In this document: one piece after another, positions 9,218 through 17,553 of the stretch
Position numbering within the stretch: position 1 is the first letter of the stretch
Layout: every line of letters begins with the position of its first letter
Assembly (NCBI GenBank): GCA_937967505.1
Contig: CALCJM010000063.1
Coordinates: 1-34,958 of the forward strand
Origin: an uncultured Pirellulaceae bacterium
GTDB lineage: Bacteria > Planctomycetota > Planctomycetia > Pirellulales > Pirellulaceae
Length of the DNA stretch: 34,958 nucleotides
Direction: 5' to 3'
Program-made: the position numbers and the translations under genes
Notes under the pieces: model-generated
The model's database searches: none
The model's input: only the letters and a program-made list of their open reading frames with translations
What the model was told of the DNA's origin: nothing

Positions 9218-10420
9218 CTATTTGAGTTTCTTGATCGCTGCTGGCAAATCCGGGTCCACAATTCCCCATTCGCCACGCCCTTCGTCGTTGATGCGTTGAT
9301 CGACGTGGTCACGGATCTGTTCAATATCGGCGTCGTGATAGCGCGCCCACTGATCACGCGGCGGGACTTTGAGCGGCCGGACGATGCGGAAACCGATCGT
9401 TTGCCCTTGGGTGCTGGCAAACCACCAGGGACTTTGTGGCGAATTGGGATCGTAGCTTCGCCATGTGTCGTCATCGGACTGTCGGCGGGCGGCGCAGCGG
9501 CAGCGCGCGGCGTCACTGTCCCATGATCCGCCCCGTAATACACGCGGGAACAATTTTTTGGGCCACGCAACGACATGGGCGGCTGAACTGGATTTGCGAC
9601 GACCGTACCAGTCGGCATGATATTGATCCAGTACCCACTCCGACACATTGCCGTGCATGTCAAACAGGCCCCAGGCGTTGGGCTGCCGTACGCCAACCTT
9701 GCTGGTGACATCATCACTATTGTCGATGAAACAACCGTGCTGCTTTAATTGCTGCGGGTTGTCACCAAAACAGTAAGCCGTGGTCGTCCCGGCGCGGCAG
9801 GCGTATTCCCATTCGGCTTCGGTCGGTAACCGGTAGAACTCACCGGTCAGCAGGCTGAGCCATTTTGTGTATTGCCTGGCGGCGAACTGGCTCATCGCGA
9901 CTGCCGGTTGTCGCGCGTCATTGCCAACTTCGTAGACAAACCCCGGATCGTATAACTGCGACGGAGCAGTAACCGCATCGATCCGGTTGGCTGCGGTGAC
10001 CTGGCGGATTTTCAGATCGTTGAACCGGTCAAAGACGGTACACAGTTTCATAAACTGTTGATATTCACTCCAGGTGACTTCGTGTTTGCCCATCCAGAAC
10101 GCATCGACCCGGACCTGCACCGCTGGACCTTCGTCGGCGTTGCGACCGGGTTCGGTTTCCGGGCTGCCCATCAAAAATGTTCCCGCCGGAATCGGCAGCA
10201 TGTCGAATGCGACCTCCGTTCCGGGGATGGTTTTGCTGTACGGGTCAAACTCCGGAGTCGATTGAATTGTTTCAGCGCGATCCACTTCCTGCGCCCAAAT
10301 GCGTTCTGTAATTGCCATGCAACACAGAATTGGCAGCATTAAAATCAGCGTGGGAAGCGTATGCATATCTTGAATGGCGCGGGAGATTATTTTTGTGGGG
10401 GTTGGTGTTCGTTGCTTCAT
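9218..10420 (-). CDS. Exported SUMF1/FGE-domain protein, probably not a formylglycine-generating enzyme
   Basis: 400 residues from the ATG at 10420; another ATG at 10366 would start directly at the signal peptide (LPTLILMLPILCCMAI, cleavage near IWAQ). The domain runs from about residue 75 (PIPAGTFLMGS) through HEVTWSEYQQFMKLC, YRLPTEAEWEYACRAG and GLFDMHGNVSEWV to RVLRGGSWDSDAARCRCAARR and GFRIVRPL. True formylglycine-generating enzymes use two cysteines shortly after the GGS motif; here the first position appears to be Ser, so the oxidising pair is probably missing. Planctomycetes have many such paralogues and their roles are mostly unknown. Repeat copy 2 lies just upstream, separating it from the oxidoreductase gene. 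It may act outside the cytoplasm. Confidence 0.88.
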   Translation of the reverse strand: MKQRTPTPTKIISRAIQDMHTLPTLILMLPILCCMAITERIWAQEVDRAETIQSTPEFDPYSKTIPGTEVAFDMLPIPAGTFLMGSPETEPGRNADEGPAVQVRVDAFWMGKHEVTWSEYQQFMKLCTVFDRFNDLKIRQVTAANRIDAVTAPSQLYDPGFVYEVGNDARQPAVAMSQFAARQYTKWLSLLTGEFYRLPTEAEWEYACRAGTTTAYCFGDNPQQLKQHGCFIDNSDDVTSKVGVRQPNAWGLFDMHGNVSEWVLDQYHADWYGRRKSSSAAHVVAWPKKLFPRVLRGGSWDSDAARCRCAARRQSDDDTWRSYDPNSPQSPWWFASTQGQTIGFRIVRPLKVPPRDQWARYHDADIEQIRDHVDQRINDEGRGEWGIVDPDLPAAIKKLK

Positions 10421-10430
10421 CCGTGATTGA

Positions 10431-10518
10431 TTAAGGCGATTGGTAGTTGGAAGCTTATCGGAGGCGACGCTGGCAGCGTCGCCAACGGATGGTAAATTTC
10501 TGACTGCCAGTCACCTAA
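10431..10518 (-). repeat. Dispersed palindromic repeat, copy 2 (inverted relative to copy 1)
   Basis: Reverse-complement copy of the element at 1398-1495. The core palindrome at 10463-10483 has 10-bp arms (GGCGACGCTG and its complement) around a G. The outer arm bases have diverged on one side, so the 15-bp palindrome of copy 1 is shortened. It fills the gap between the oxidoreductase stop (10515) and the SUMF1 start (10420) and slightly overlaps the stop codon of the former, suggesting insertion at the very end of that gene. Confidence 0.8.
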
Positions 10519-11798
10519 AGCACTTTGGTCACGCCGGGAATGGGGACGGGGTTGATTGGAACATCACCCCACGCATACTGATCCGGGCCCAGTTTGAGAG
10601 CGCTGTTGAAGCACTGTTCCCACGTCAGTGTTTTGCCACTGTAGGCTGCCATGCGGCCCATGATCGCAATCATGGTGCTGTTGCACATGTAGTGTCCGTT
10701 GTTGATTGGATTGCCGCTGCGGATGCTTTTGAAGAATTCGACATGTTCGTTGCGATACATGGATGGCTTGGGGCCGCGATAACGCCATTTATTGCCGTCG
10801 TTGGTTTCGATGCGGTGCTTGAGAATTTTGGCTTGCCCTTGGGTTCCCAGTACCAGTTCGTCGGTATGCTGATCGGTGTCGGCCTGTTGGCGGCAGGTGA
10901 AATAGACGCGCTGGCCTGAAGCGTATTCGTAGAATACCGTGAAATGGTCGTAGATGTTTCCCCACTTTTTACCGACGCGTTGCTGCCGCCCGCCGATCGC
11001 CATGGCTCGAACCGGCGGCACGTCACCCAGCAACCACGCTGTTTTATCCAGCGAGTGGACGGCCTGTTCCACAATGTGATCCCCCGATAGCCAGTCATGA
11101 TACAACCAGTTTCGGATCTGGTACTCCATGCGGCTCCAGTCTTTCTGGTCACCACGATGCCACAACGTGCTGGAGTTGTAGCAGGACTCGATCGACACGA
11201 TTTCTCCAATCATGTTCTCTTCCAGAACCTGGCGCATGGTTTCCTGAACACCCAGATCGTATCGCCAGCACAACCCAGAGACAATCGACAGTCCTTTTTC
11301 AGCGGCGGTTCGGCACGTCTTCAGGACACTGCGCACGCCGGGTGCATCGACAGCGACCGGTTTTTCAACAAAGCAATGCTTGTTTTGCCGGACAGCCCAA
11401 GCGAGATGTTCGGGGCGAAAATGGGGCGGCGTTGCCAAGATGATAACATCGCTGGCATCAATGACTTTTTTGAAGCTGTCAAATCCATCAAAGACCTGAT
11501 CGTCAGCAACCGTTGCCCGGTTGGCGAAGGTTTTATGCTTGCGAAAGTTTTTCTGCCGCGCTGCTGCGCGATCGCCGAAGGCGTCTCCAATGGCGACCAA
11601 CTTGATATGAGGGTCGGCGTGCAAAGCGTCAAAGACCGCTTGTTCGCCGCGTCCGCCACAACCAACCAGGCCCAGTTTCAACGTTTCCTCATGGCCGGCA
11701 TGAACCGCTGGTGCGAACAGCGCGGGTGCCAGAGCGACGGTGCCAGCGGTGGTCGTCGATGTTTTTAAAAAAGTTCGACGCGATGGTGAATCAGGCAC
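10515..11798 (-). CDS. Tat-exported Gfo/Idh/MocA family oxidoreductase
   Basis: 427 residues. The start is a GTG at 11798, chosen because AGGAG lies 5 bases upstream, one of the clearest ribosome binding sites in the window. Residues 6-34 form a twin-arginine signal (SRRTFLK, then a hydrophobic stretch ending PAVHA). The Rossmann fold follows with GLVGCGGRG at about 43-51 and the family motif EKPVAVD, where the Lys is the usual catalytic or substrate-binding residue. The C-terminal dimer domain has HDWLSGDHIVEQAVHSLD. Such enzymes oxidise or reduce sugars and sugar derivatives with NAD(P); the substrate is unknown. It follows the sugar isomerase gene by 27 bp, suggesting a shared periplasmic sugar pathway. 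Confidence 0.93.
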   Translation of the reverse strand: MPDSPSRRTFLKTSTTTAGTVALAPALFAPAVHAGHEETLKLGLVGCGGRGEQAVFDALHADPHIKLVAIGDAFGDRAAARQKNFRKHKTFANRATVADDQVFDGFDSFKKVIDASDVIILATPPHFRPEHLAWAVRQNKHCFVEKPVAVDAPGVRSVLKTCRTAAEKGLSIVSGLCWRYDLGVQETMRQVLEENMIGEIVSIESCYNSSTLWHRGDQKDWSRMEYQIRNWLYHDWLSGDHIVEQAVHSLDKTAWLLGDVPPVRAMAIGGRQQRVGKKWGNIYDHFTVFYEYASGQRVYFTCRQQADTDQHTDELVLGTQGQAKILKHRIETNDGNKWRYRGPKPSMYRNEHVEFFKSIRSGNPINNGHYMCNSTMIAIMGRMAAYSGKTLTWEQCFNSALKLGPDQYAWGDVPINPVPIPGVTKVL

Positions 11799-11825
11799 AG
11801 TAGCTCCTGTGAAAGATAATTTCTG

Positions 11826-12719
11826 TTAACCCAGCGCGCGTTCCATGCGTTGGGCGATATCCTGCAGACGTTCTCGATCGCCGCCGGGCACCTCGGCGGT
11901 CGACCAACCGGTGAAATTGATCTTCCTCAGGGCTGCGGTGACTGCGGGCCAATCGACTTCGCCACTGCCAATTTTGCAAAACCCGTCTTGTGGGTTCCAG
12001 TCTTTGATATCCAGTTTAACGATGCGTGGTCCCAGAGTTTCGATCCATTGCGCACCGGGAGCAAATTTTTGGGCATTGCCAACATCAAAATAGACGCCAA
12101 CCCACGGGCTGTTGATTTCGTCGATATAGTCTTTCAGTTGATCGGGCGTTTCACAGAACCCGTTCCAGACGTTCTCAACCAGAATTCGCACACCCAATCT
12201 TGCGGCCACGGGGATGCTTTTGCGGATCTCGACAATCGACCGTTTCCAGACGTGGTCGTGATTCTCTTCGTCACCGGTGACTTTGCCGGGGACCAGCAAT
12301 ACGGTGTCGCCACCAAATGATTTGGCATCCCGAAGTGCTCGAACCAGAAATTGCTGGCCACCGGCGCGCGTCTCCGGATCGGGGCTGGAGAGTCGAACTT
12401 TCCAGTGCCTCATATCGACCACACCGTGAACTGGCATGCCGGTTTGGACACTGGCCGCGCGAATCTCGGTGGCAGAAATCTCTGTCGGGCTGATCAGTTC
12501 CATTCCGTCATATCCCAATGCCTTGCACAGCTGAAATCTTTCCAGCACACTGCCGTGGGTCTTGGTCATGCGCCATTTTACCGAACGAAGAATGGACCGG
12601 CGTTGCGATGTCGTTTTGGTGTCTTGTGCGAAACAGGTGGCTGAAAGGCCCAGGGTTGCTGCCGTACCGCCTGCGGCTGTTATAAATTGGCGGCGGCAGG
12701 GGAGAGTTTGATTGGACAT
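11826..12719 (-). CDS. Tat-exported sugar phosphate isomerase/epimerase (xylose-isomerase-like TIM barrel)
   Basis: 297 residues from the ATG at 12719, preceded by CCGGAAA and giving a Tat-like start (CRRQFITAAGG, then a hydrophobic stretch ending CFAQ). Upstream in-frame codons to 12782 would bury this signal. The body is an AP-endonuclease-2/xylose-isomerase type barrel: LGYDGMELISP, VRILVENVWNGF, WVGVYFDVGNA, IVKLDIKDW and GWSTAEVPGG carry the Glu, Asp and His/Glu positions that bind metal in this superfamily. Members include sugar isomerases, epimerases and 3-keto-sugar enzymes. It lies directly upstream of the oxidoreductase gene, so the two probably act in sequence on a carbohydrate outside the cytoplasm. 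Confidence 0.9.
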   Translation of the reverse strand: MSNQTLPCRRQFITAAGGTAATLGLSATCFAQDTKTTSQRRSILRSVKWRMTKTHGSVLERFQLCKALGYDGMELISPTEISATEIRAASVQTGMPVHGVVDMRHWKVRLSSPDPETRAGGQQFLVRALRDAKSFGGDTVLLVPGKVTGDEENHDHVWKRSIVEIRKSIPVAARLGVRILVENVWNGFCETPDQLKDYIDEINSPWVGVYFDVGNAQKFAPGAQWIETLGPRIVKLDIKDWNPQDGFCKIGSGEVDWPAVTAALRKINFTGWSTAEVPGGDRERLQDIAQRMERALG

Positions 12720-12788
12720 GGTTATTTCCGGCAAATGGTTGAAGAAAGATAATGAAGCACCGCACAATCGCGTTGCCAACATCCGATT

Positions 12789-13475
12789 TTATTTGGCATG
12801 CTGTAGCATCGGCACCAGTTTAATAAATTCATTGAACGGGAGATGGCGGAGATAGCTGTGGCGTGGTTTCTTGAAAACGAAATTGGAGCCGTCGATATGA
12901 AAACACTCCCAGCCGTTTGCACCCAAACGATTCAACTGATCTTCGATCGAGGTCGCTTCAGCGGCATCCAAGGTAACGGTTTTGTACTCCCATGACTGCA
13001 TGTTTTGCCAGTCCTGTTTCAGCCACTGACTGGTGCTGTCAGCGGTGGTCAAGCCACTTTTCTTGAGCGTTTCGAAGGTGTTGTTTGCCCAGCCTGCCGC
13101 GTCGTTGGCCGCGTCACCGCTGACGGTCGCGGCATCGCCGATTCTCCCCTGCACCCAGTTGGAAGCACCTTTGGCCGTCGCACCGGTTCCCGATGTCGCC
13201 CGCTGTAGCAGACTGCCCGCCTTCCCCAGCAGCCCCTGATCAGGGGACGACGGTTCATCGGCTGTTTCAGACATTTCAGATGTCTCGATTTCACTGGGGG
13301 ATGCCGCAAAATCTCCAGTAGGTGATTTTGATGTGCGATTTTCCCGGATGGGAGGCTCGTCGGCACAACCGGTTAATCCAATTGAAATCGAGCTGAACGA
13401 AATCAGACTTACCAGGAGAAATTGCAGAGGCGTGGCCAAAGTAAATCGTCTATTTTCATAGCGATGGCGGTTCAT
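12789..13475 (-). CDS. Lipoprotein with a C-terminal DUF4177-like domain
   Basis: 228 residues from the ATG at 13475. The N-terminus is a lipoprotein signal: a basic start, a hydrophobic stretch at about 14-33 and a lipobox GLTGC with Cys37. Residues 40-150 are Ser/Thr/Ala-rich and probably disordered. Residues 160-210 (WEYKTVTLDAAEA, INRLG-like QLNRLGANGWECF, NFVFKKP) fit the small DUF4177 fold, a domain of unknown function often fused to signal peptides. It ends 69 bp before the sugar isomerase start and may share its transcript, although its content suggests no direct link. Probably anchored in the envelope; role unknown. Confidence 0.8.
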   Translation of the reverse strand: MNRHRYENRRFTLATPLQFLLVSLISFSSISIGLTGCADEPPIRENRTSKSPTGDFAASPSEIETSEMSETADEPSSPDQGLLGKAGSLLQRATSGTGATAKGASNWVQGRIGDAATVSGDAANDAAGWANNTFETLKKSGLTTADSTSQWLKQDWQNMQSWEYKTVTLDAAEATSIEDQLNRLGANGWECFHIDGSNFVFKKPRHSYLRHLPFNEFIKLVPMLQHAK

Positions 13476-13619
13476 GTATCGTTCCTCTCTTTTTGGTTTT
13501 CGTGTGTTCGTCCGTGACGGGCAATTCTATCGGGAAAAAGGTGGCAGGTGGCGTGGTTCTGGGACAAAATTTCGTAGCGTCCAATGTATCCAACGTAAAG
13601 TGGCTGAAGTTGCCTGAAA

Positions 13620-14876
13620 ATGGCTTCTAGACAGGATTGGCGATTGGCGGGGTACGCGCTGCGGATAAATTATGGGTTCGTCATTCCTGTATCCTATTGC
13701 GTCAAATTTGCCGGATGTCTCCAACCGGCCGGAACCAAACCGTTGTCAACACGCCAAACACATTCCATCCTTTTTCAAACCTCGCCCTATGGCAATCTCG
13801 ACGCGATTGTCGAGCACGATGGACGGGCGGTTTATTTTTACCTGTCCGCAGGACAGAGATCGGATAACCGATTCGGGATGCGCGCCTGTTGGGTGCGGAA
13901 TCTGGAACTTGGCCCGCATGTGATCAACCAGGAAGACATGGAGGCCGGTATCGCGCCGATGCTGCCACGGTACGATTGTGCCGATCCACAATTGACGCGC
14001 CTGCCAGGGGCCGATTCTTTGGAGGTTGTGTGGCTGGAGGAAGGCAACGGGGCGGCGCTGTATGAACTGCCCGATGCGGAATGGAAACTGCAACAACGCC
14101 AGTTGATCGCCGTCATTCCTCCGTGGAGCGGGATTGATGGCTTCCATGGATACGCCGCCAATTGTGTCAACGAGACCCGTGTTTGCTGGCCGATGCCGGA
14201 TAACCCGTTGCTGGTGCAGCGGATTGATGCGGCGCGTGAATTCTGGCAGTCGTGGGCCGCCAAACCATCCTCCGCTGGTGGTGATCCCGGCCCACTGACG
14301 CCATTCGCCCTGCAGCAACCCCGGGTGCTGGCCAATTACCGGGAGCGCTTTGGCGTTGAACCTGGAGAAGAGAAATATTTTGCTGCCGCAGGCCAACAGT
14401 TTCCGTTGCGTGGTCTGATTCATCTGCAAACGGATCGGTTCGAGGTGATTGCCACCGCAGGAATGTCGGTTTGTCCGCAACCGGCGGTTGAAATGTTTGT
14501 GGATGACCCTGCCAGCTTTCGACGCATTGAGTTGGCGCTAATCGTGCCGCGTCAGGGAGACTCTCAAATGCTGTCGTCGGCGATGGAGCAGGTCAGTGGT
14601 CTTTCAGGATACCCCTGGAAACAGATGACGTGGCTACGTGACGGGCATACGTGTGGTTTTTCGTTTGGCCAATACTCCGCAGCGCTGCTGCTGAAGGATG
14701 CAGCTGGCAGTCAGTTGGTGGGGGTGCAAGAGGGGGGACTGCCGCAGTTTCGAGGCGATCCGGTCAATTTGCTGTGGTTGCTGCCCATCACCGAGGGGCA
14801 ATTGGAGCAACTGCAAAGTGGATCCTTGACGGCCAGTGAATTGGTAAAACAGTGGAATTCGGCCCGGCCTGAATGA
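13620..14876 (+). CDS. SUFU (suppressor of fused) domain protein
   Basis: 418 residues as drawn from the ATG at 13620, but the first 45 residues look non-conserved and a TTG at 13743 is a possible alternative start. The region from about residue 200 resembles the bacterial suppressor-of-fused family: YRERFGVEPG, a beta-rich middle (FEVIATAGMSVCPQ; RRIELALIVPR), WLRDGHTCGF and the typical end NLLWLLPITEGQLEQLQSGS. In animals SUFU is a Hedgehog pathway regulator. Bacterial members are of unknown function and often occur with toxin-immunity genes, but no toxin gene is visible here. The protein has no signal peptide and is probably cytoplasmic. Confidence 0.75.
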   Translation: MASRQDWRLAGYALRINYGFVIPVSYCVKFAGCLQPAGTKPLSTRQTHSILFQTSPYGNLDAIVEHDGRAVYFYLSAGQRSDNRFGMRACWVRNLELGPHVINQEDMEAGIAPMLPRYDCADPQLTRLPGADSLEVVWLEEGNGAALYELPDAEWKLQQRQLIAVIPPWSGIDGFHGYAANCVNETRVCWPMPDNPLLVQRIDAAREFWQSWAAKPSSAGGDPGPLTPFALQQPRVLANYRERFGVEPGEEKYFAAAGQQFPLRGLIHLQTDRFEVIATAGMSVCPQPAVEMFVDDPASFRRIELALIVPRQGDSQMLSSAMEQVSGLSGYPWKQMTWLRDGHTCGFSFGQYSAALLLKDAAGSQLVGVQEGGLPQFRGDPVNLLWLLPITEGQLEQLQSGSLTASELVKQWNSARPE

Positions 14877-15372
14877 GCCTGAACAAGGCTGAACGGGTCG
14901 GGATTGCCTAGAGACGTGGGGGCCTCTTATTTGGGGGGCATCGATTTGAGTATTGAATTAGTTGCACAGAGGATATGGATTGAGTTTATCCTGTGTGTGG
15001 CAAAAAGTTGCGAAAGTGCCAGATCCTGATTTTTCCCGCAAAGATCGAGGGTTACAGGCCGAAACAGTTACTGAATACGTGACAGGACAGCGCGAAATCG
15101 GCCTATCCTGTTGGCCAATCACAAAATGGCTGGAATTCGGGCAAATACGTGTTAATCTTAAACGAGTCAACAGGACGACCACTTCCTGACCGAACCTGCT
15201 GACAGGGATTTGCTCCGTTCCAATCATGGTAGTGGATGTCTGGTCTGTTAACGGTCCAGCGGTAAGCCAATTCCTTTTCAGATTCACGAGCGTTTGGCAC
15301 GGCATTTCGGACATCTCGAAGTCCGCCGTAAGGCGAGGCCTCGAACTTTTTCTCTATTCCAAAAACAATACG
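14877..15372. other. Intergenic region with no recognised feature
   Basis: About 500 bp between the SUFU-domain gene and the DUF1570 gene on the same strand. Short open frames occur on both strands but none has family motifs or a ribosome binding site. No clear terminator hairpin was seen, and the promoter of the DUF1570 gene should lie here. In-frame codons upstream of 15373 reach back to 15226 but encode no signal or domain, so they are treated as untranslated. Confidence 0.5.
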
Positions 15373-17355
15373 ATGACTAATTCTATCAAGCGTTTTGCAA
15401 ACATTCGTTTTGCGATGCTGGCCGTACTGGCGGCCGCGTTCTCGATTTCGTACTCTCAATCGATAATGGCTTTGCAGGTCAAATCGACCGGCCGTTTTAA
15501 CCGAAAAGGGGTCGTGCGGGCAATTTCAGCCGGGCAGATCACCGTCCGTCATTACGACGGTGAGCGTACGGTCTACAAGATTCAAGACAAGGATGAATCT
15601 GCCATGTCGGTCGGTGGGAACATCGGTCGCAACCCGGCCGAGATCATGGTGAAAGGTTCTCTGCCACGTGATTTGGCTCAATCGGGCATGGTCGTCCGTA
15701 TGGAAGCGCGAATGACCCGCATGGGTAAATCGGTCAAGCCGATTGATCAATTTTTCGCGGTCGATCGAACCGAGGAACTGCGCGTCGATGCGATGGAGTC
15801 TCTTGAAGACAATAAAGAACTGATGTTCACCATTGTCGGGCGTGTGGTACGTTCCACCGGTGCGGGGTTATTGCTTCAGGTTCCCAAATCGCGGTTCGCG
15901 CGGGACGGTCGCATCGAGGTCAAAGTCGATTCTGAGGGAACGATGGAATTCGAGATGGATAGTCTCAACCGTGTGATTCCCGGTGATACCGTCAACAGCA
16001 TGTCGGGCGTGACCTACTCCAATGGTGACAACGTAATCAAGACCATCGATATCACGATGACGGCAGCTCGCAAGAAAGTTGAAACGGTTGATTCGTGGAA
16101 TGACCAACTGGTTCAGAAATATGGCTATCTATCCGATCAGCCCGTGCCGAGGCGAATGGTCAAGTCGCAGCACTTTCACCTGTACACCGACATTTCCGAA
16201 CTTCAGGCAAAAGTCCTGTTGGCGAAACTGGAAATGATGCATAACTTGATCAAGAGGTATTATGGTACTCAGCCCAAACAGGCGGTTGAATGCTATATCG
16301 TTCATGATTTTGCCAACTGGAACGGCGACACCAGCATTAACACTTCAGGAAGAACTGCCATTGAAAGTGGATCGGGAGTGACGGTTTCCGGTGCCGGGGC
16401 GGGACTGTTAAGTATGCAAAACGACAGCAGCAGTCTTCAGGCCGGTCGGATGGACTACGGTGGTTCCTCGGGCGGTGCCTACCGTGGGTCAGCCGGATTA
16501 CCCATGTCCAACGCCACGGTCTATTCCTGTGACAATCATAACATTGTGCAACACGAGGCGGTTCATGCCTTTTGCATGATGGCATTTGGATCCACGGGTC
16601 CAACCTGGTACTCTGAAGGCATGGCAGAAATGGGGAATTACTGGCGTCCCAAGGATGTCTCGGTCAACATTGACCCTGTGGTGATCGACTACCTGACATC
16701 GTCACCGCGCAAATCGATGGTGGAAATCGTCAATGAAGAACAAATCACCGGCGATTCTTGGCAGGCCTATGCATGGCGGTGGGCGTTGTGCCACCTGTTG
16801 GCAAATAATTCGAACTATGCATCGCGCTTCAAAAAGCTTGGCATCAACATGATGAAAGGCTATGAGGATTCCTTCTACGATGCCTTTGGAGAGAACGAAG
16901 CGGAACTGGCGTTCGAGTACGACCAGTTCCTGCAGAACATGTCCAACGGATACCGGGTAGGGTTGTGCAAGTGGGACTGGAAGACCAGACCTTCTGCACT
17001 CAATTCCAAAGCGATGTCCAAGAATGCCGTGATGGCTCGCAAGGGCTGGCAGGCCACCAAAGTCAACCTAGTCCAAGGGCAGTCTTATGATTTTGCCGCC
17101 AAAGGAACCTGGAAACTGTCTGAAGATGGCGACCCGGTTTCCGCCGACGGAGTGGATGGTGAAGGCCAGTTGATCGGTGCCATTTTCAGCAACTACCAAC
17201 TTTCGGAGCCATTTCAGCTGGGGAAAAAAGGACGTTTTGTGGCCGCCAGCGACGGGCAGTTATTCCTGAGATGTGACGATCGGTGGAACGAATTGGCCGA
17301 CAACTCCGACCAACTGGCCGTCTATCTGCGGCTGAGCAAGAAACGCCAGAAGTAG
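15373..17355 (+). CDS. Secreted DUF1570-type metallopeptidase with C-terminal lectin-like domain
   Basis: 660 residues from the ATG at 15373, chosen because it places a Sec signal peptide at the N-terminus (MTNSIKRFANIRFAMLAVLA, cleavage near SIMA). The first 250 residues are beta-rich and of unknown type. The centre holds a gluzincin zinc site: H394-E395-A-V-H398 with the likely third ligand Glu415 (WYSEGMAE), as in DUF1570 proteins of planctomycetes. From about residue 555 the pattern changes to a beta domain (GDPVSADGVDGEG, LIGAIFSNYQ, LFLRCDDRW, LADNSDQLAVYL) like calcium-binding LecA/PA-IL lectin folds. This suggests a peptidase that binds glycans or its own cell surface. Substrate unknown. 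The next gene downstream is the histidine leader. Confidence 0.85.
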   Translation: MTNSIKRFANIRFAMLAVLAAAFSISYSQSIMALQVKSTGRFNRKGVVRAISAGQITVRHYDGERTVYKIQDKDESAMSVGGNIGRNPAEIMVKGSLPRDLAQSGMVVRMEARMTRMGKSVKPIDQFFAVDRTEELRVDAMESLEDNKELMFTIVGRVVRSTGAGLLLQVPKSRFARDGRIEVKVDSEGTMEFEMDSLNRVIPGDTVNSMSGVTYSNGDNVIKTIDITMTAARKKVETVDSWNDQLVQKYGYLSDQPVPRRMVKSQHFHLYTDISELQAKVLLAKLEMMHNLIKRYYGTQPKQAVECYIVHDFANWNGDTSINTSGRTAIESGSGVTVSGAGAGLLSMQNDSSSLQAGRMDYGGSSGGAYRGSAGLPMSNATVYSCDNHNIVQHEAVHAFCMMAFGSTGPTWYSEGMAEMGNYWRPKDVSVNIDPVVIDYLTSSPRKSMVEIVNEEQITGDSWQAYAWRWALCHLLANNSNYASRFKKLGINMMKGYEDSFYDAFGENEAELAFEYDQFLQNMSNGYRVGLCKWDWKTRPSALNSKAMSKNAVMARKGWQATKVNLVQGQSYDFAAKGTWKLSEDGDPVSADGVDGEGQLIGAIFSNYQLSEPFQLGKKGRFVAASDGQLFLRCDDRWNELADNSDQLAVYLRLSKKRQK

Positions 17356-17423
17356 CCCGGGTTTCTGACGTTTTGCCATACCATCACATTTGTGGCCATT
17401 TTCGGGTTGGGAGAATTAGCCGG

Positions 17424-17450
17424 TTGACCTGCCGTAACCAGTGGTTTAAT
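17424..17450 (+). promoter_or_regulatory. Probable promoter of the histidine operon
   Basis: TTGACC at 17424-17429 matches a -35 element in 5 of 6 bases. TTTAAT at 17445-17450 matches a -10 element in 5 of 6 bases with a short 15-base spacer; TAATCT at 17447 would give 17 bases but a poorer match. Transcription would begin near 17457, so the leader peptide ATG at 17460 would be almost at the 5' end of the RNA. Confidence 0.45.
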
Positions 17451-17459
17451 CTTTGCCCT

Positions 17460-17507
17460 ATGATTCAAAACACGCAACATCACCGCCATCATCATTTCCT
17501 GTTTTAG
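17460..17507 (+). CDS. hisL: Histidine operon leader peptide
   Basis: A 15-codon reading frame, MIQNTQHHRHHHFLF, ending in TAG at 17505-17507. Five of six consecutive codons are His (CAT/CAC). It stands directly upstream of a strong intrinsic terminator and of hisG, the first structural gene. This is the arrangement of the his leader of enterobacteria, where ribosome stalling on His codons at low charged tRNA-His prevents terminator formation. A run this rich in His, placed exactly here, is very unlikely by chance. No Shine-Dalgarno sequence is seen, in line with many genes in this window, and translation may start near the transcript end. Attenuation itself is inference from the layout. Confidence 0.85.
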   Translation: MIQNTQHHRHHHFLF

Positions 17508-17512
17508 GATCA

Positions 17513-17553
17513 GGTGGACGGTTTTGGATTGATAGATACAAAACGCCGACCAC
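17513..17553 (+). promoter_or_regulatory. Candidate antiterminator of the his attenuator
   Basis: GTGGACGGTTTT at 17514-17525 can pair with the 5' arm of the terminator and its start (AAAACGCCGACCAC, 17540-17553), giving about 11 base pairs with two single-base bulges and one mismatch. GGTGG at 17513-17517 can instead pair with CCGCC at 17483-17487, inside the His-codon run. These mutually exclusive pairings are what attenuation needs: stalling on His codons frees the segment at 17513 to block the terminator. Pairings were worked out by eye, without energies. Confidence 0.55.

Noticed and set aside
13746..14480. Minus-strand open frame of 244 codons
   Set aside because: Antisense to the SUFU-domain gene; no motif or binding site, and the opposite strand shows clear family similarity.
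14962..15189. Small plus-strand frame of 75 codons before the DUF1570 gene
   Set aside because: No binding site, no motif and a partly overlapping minus-strand frame of similar quality; not supported as a gene.
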